DNA from: Lachnospiraceae bacterium | Lineage (GTDB): Bacteria > Bacillota_A > Clostridia > Lachnospirales > Lachnospiraceae | Length of the DNA stretch: 7,521 nt | Assembly (NCBI GenBank): GCA_017960415.1 | Contig: JAGCZE010000328.1 | Coordinates: 1-7,521, forward strand | Direction: 5' to 3' | Shown here: positions 5,673-7,521 of the stretch, piece after piece | Layout: each line of letters starts with the position of its first letter | How positions within the stretch are numbered: position 1 is the stretch's first letter | Translations under genes and position numbers: made by a program | The notes under the pieces: model-generated | Told to the model about the DNA's origin: nothing | Database searches by the model: none | What the model saw: only the letters and a program-made list of their open reading frames with translations

Positions 5673-6914
5673 ATGAAGGAGTCACAGAAACGCGGATTTT
5701 TGCGTATACAACCGAATAATGCCGGCGTATCGCTGATCGAGGTGATAGTGGCTCTTCTCATCCTCGCTGTCATAACCGTTCCGCTGCTTCAGACATTCAC
5801 AACGGCAGCACGCGTCAACAGGGTAAATGCGCAGAAAACGGCCGCGGATGCCGTAGCAGCGAATATCATGGAGGCTGTAAAGGTATACGGCATCGAAGGT
5901 ACTGCCAGGGAATTGGATAAAGCCGAGAAAGATACCGAAGATCATTTAGTTACTCCTTCATGCTTCGGATTGAACGTAAACGGTGTTTCCTCGATCAGCG
6001 GCAGAGCAGTCAAAGATTATCTGGACAGGGCAAGAAAAGACTATGCCTGCACTGTCAGCGGCATTACCGAAGGAACCGGAAGCTTCAGTGTTGATATCAA
6101 TGTCAATACCGAACACAGCGGCAAGATCAGTTTCTCGGGCAGCGGCGAAGGATCCTACGATTATGCTGCATTCCGCGAGAATACGGTATTTATCAATCCT
6201 CTGGGTGTAGCGGACACTTATTATGATGAAATAGCCATAGAATGGTTTAAGGACAGCAACAGGAGGTACTACGAATATATTTCCTCACTTCCCGCAGACC
6301 ATCCAGATGCCGGAACCCATGTCACCCTTGCAGATGACAACAGGATCAAGAATGAGATGACCAGAGACTTCATCATAACGATCAGTAATAACACCGGGGA
6401 ATCGGTCAAGCCCTATAAAGTCAGTGCGAAAATAACATATACGATCTCTTCTTACGACGGACTGTTGGACGAAGAAACCACATTTACCGGATACAACAAT
6501 GAATTCGATCTTGATAAATTAAGCAATATTTATCTTTTCTACGTTCCGTTCCCTTATCTGGACGAAACTGAGGTCGAGGGCATGAAAAGCATGATATCCG
6601 GCGGTTATACCCCGACCTTTGGCATCACAGATGCTGATGCTGTTTATATCAACAGTTCCGTAGATCAGCAGATTGATTTTTATATCTCATTGCAGGGCAA
6701 TTGCGCAGATGATGATATTCTGTACGTTTATACCGATTCAAACAAGATCAATCTGTACAGCGATGTGGATCTGCTGAAGGTCGGTCCGGCATCATACAGT
6801 CCCACACTGATCAAACCCAAGGCAGACGATGCTGTGATCGCCGATGTCACGGTGACCGTAAAGGACAGCGAAGGAACAACGATCAGAGAATTAAATTCAA
6901 CTATCGAGCAGTAA
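5673..6914 (+). CDS. Prepilin-like minor pilin with long C-terminal domain (PilV/GspI-like)
   Basis: This 413-residue protein carries a class III (prepilin) signal: a basic leader ending at Gly18, cleavage before Val19, Glu at mature position 5 (Glu23), and the hydrophobic stem SLIEVIVALLILAVITVPLL. A prepilin peptidase encoded elsewhere would process it, and it would enter the pilus or pseudopilus as a minor subunit. The N-terminal helix continues to about residue 70. The rest is much longer than usual minor pilins (150-250 residues); residues 130-413 appear beta-rich, with repeated Asp/Asn/Tyr-rich strands and the closing DVTVTVKDSEGTTIREL. Cysteines at 97, 126 and 344 could form at most one disulfide. 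GGAGG (5658-5662) lies ten bases before the ATG. Position after pilO agrees with minor-pilin genes of pil operons; the exact PilV/GspI/PilW-type label is uncertain. Confidence 0.82.
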   Translation: MKESQKRGFLRIQPNNAGVSLIEVIVALLILAVITVPLLQTFTTAARVNRVNAQKTAADAVAANIMEAVKVYGIEGTARELDKAEKDTEDHLVTPSCFGLNVNGVSSISGRAVKDYLDRARKDYACTVSGITEGTGSFSVDINVNTEHSGKISFSGSGEGSYDYAAFRENTVFINPLGVADTYYDEIAIEWFKDSNRRYYEYISSLPADHPDAGTHVTLADDNRIKNEMTRDFIITISNNTGESVKPYKVSAKITYTISSYDGLLDEETTFTGYNNEFDLDKLSNIYLFYVPFPYLDETEVEGMKSMISGGYTPTFGITDADAVYINSSVDQQIDFYISLQGNCADDDILYVYTDSNKINLYSDVDLLKVGPASYSPTLIKPKADDAVIADVTVTVKDSEGTTIRELNSTIEQ

Positions 6915-6963
6915 ACAGTTGATTTTCATGACTGTTCAGGCTTTATGAGGAAAGGTGAGTAAG

Positions 6964-7521
6964 ATGAGTAGATCAGCACATGTCAATAATAAGGGTTCGG
7001 CTCTTGTGGCCGTTATCATCAGCATGCTTTTTATTGGCATAATTGCGGCTATCGTTCTGTCTCTGACACGTTCCAACCTGAGCAATTCGGAATCAAACAA
7101 GAACAGCTCGTCCAATTTTTATCAGGGCGAGGTCTACATGGATGAACTGCGCAGTGAGCTGAAAAAGCTTGCGGAGGTCGCAAAAAAGAGTGCTTACGAA
7201 AAATGGCTTAAATCCTATGTTGCAGGTTACTCTGAGATGTCTTCCACCGATCAGGAAAGCAAATTTTACGAGCTGTTTGCGGAAGAATTCCAGAAGCTGA
7301 TCGATACAACAACGATTTCCAAAGAATATGATGTCCTCGATGCAGACGTAAACGGAACCGGTACACCCTTAAGCAGCGCGGATATTGAAATAGAGCGTGA
7401 AGACGGTGAGATCAAAGGCATTATCATCAAAGGAATCTCGCTGACCAGGGAAGATGAACAGGGCGACATTACCACAATAAGTACAGACCTGTCATTGACC
7501 TTCCAGATACCCCCGGTCAGC
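6964..7521 (+). CDS. PilX/GspK-like pilus-assembly protein, 3' end beyond window
   Basis: The frame is open from the ATG to the window edge (186 codons, no stop). The N terminus has a short polar leader, MSRSAHVNNKG, followed by SALVAVIISMLFIGIIAAIVL, a prepilin-like hydrophobic stem that would be cut after Gly11. Mature position 5 is Ala rather than Glu, as is known for GspK/PilX-type tip pseudopilins. The following region is charged and helical (about 50-110), then shows beta-like strands (IEIEREDGEIKGIIIKGI). AAAGGTGAG (6951-6959) precedes the start by four bases. It is 49 bases downstream of the prepilin gene on the same strand, so it is very likely cotranscribed. Assignment rests on the N-terminal pattern and the neighbours. 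Confidence 0.75.
   Translation, partial: MSRSAHVNNKGSALVAVIISMLFIGIIAAIVLSLTRSNLSNSESNKNSSSNFYQGEVYMDELRSELKKLAEVAKKSAYEKWLKSYVAGYSEMSSTDQESKFYELFAEEFQKLIDTTTISKEYDVLDADVNGTGTPLSSADIEIEREDGEIKGIIIKGISLTREDEQGDITTISTDLSLTFQIPPVS

Noticed and set aside
5210..5773. Minus-strand open frame of 187 codons over the end of pilO and the start of the prepilin gene.
   Set aside because: It is Phe/Cys-rich, reads the antisense of the TTCCGAA repeats, and overlaps two well-supported genes.
6914..6936. Inverted repeat AACAGT/ACTGTT between the prepilin and PilX-like genes as a terminator.
   Set aside because: A six-base stem with an 11-base loop and no T-run, inside what appears to be one operon.

Overview
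The window looks like the genome of a monoderm Clostridia member, most likely a Lachnospiraceae relative. The reasons are strong AGGAGG-type ribosome binding sites, a type IV pilus/pseudopilus operon of the Gram-positive kind, and a secreted protein with a Pro/Thr stalk of PTATP repeats. The family assignment is inference from style of sequence, not from a marker gene.

Left part (1 to about 3876) reads as the right-hand portion of an integrated mobile element. It holds a small XRE-type regulator (129-473, +), a convergent gene for a 651-residue exported protein with a Pro/Thr stalk, probable Ig-like domains and a C-terminal FN3-like domain (489-2444, -), and a tyrosine recombinase (2609-3703, -) at the edge of the element. 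The regulator and the secreted-protein gene share a perfect 12-bp-stem terminator at 455-484. Separate near-consensus sigma-70-type promoters lie in front of the secreted-protein gene and the integrase. The AT-rich end of the element (about 3710-3876) carries TATGCA-type half-sites over the integrase promoter and, at its boundary, TTGTT-7 nt-AACAA, which has the geometry of a recombinase core site.

Right part (about 3877-7521, +) is a pilus-assembly operon: the 3' portion of a pilM-pilN fusion, pilO, a long prepilin-like minor pilin, and a PilX/GspK-like gene that runs off the window. The spacing, the ribosome binding sites and the uniform strand point to one transcript. Between pilO and the prepilin gene lie three copies of a 39-40 bp tandem repeat, the first of which contains the pilO stop codon.

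The most interesting reading is that the element has integrated inside the pilM part of a pilM-pilN fusion gene. The frame stays open upstream of the first ATG (3980) through an Ala/Gly/Glu-rich stretch and across the putative core site to a stop codon in the element at 3833-3835. That ATG has no ribosome binding site and starts in the middle of the PilM C-terminal subdomain. Pilus assembly would then be broken while the element is in place and could be restored by precise excision, by analogy with other elements that interrupt genes. The left end of the element and the 5' part of pilM are not in this window, so this remains a hypothesis.
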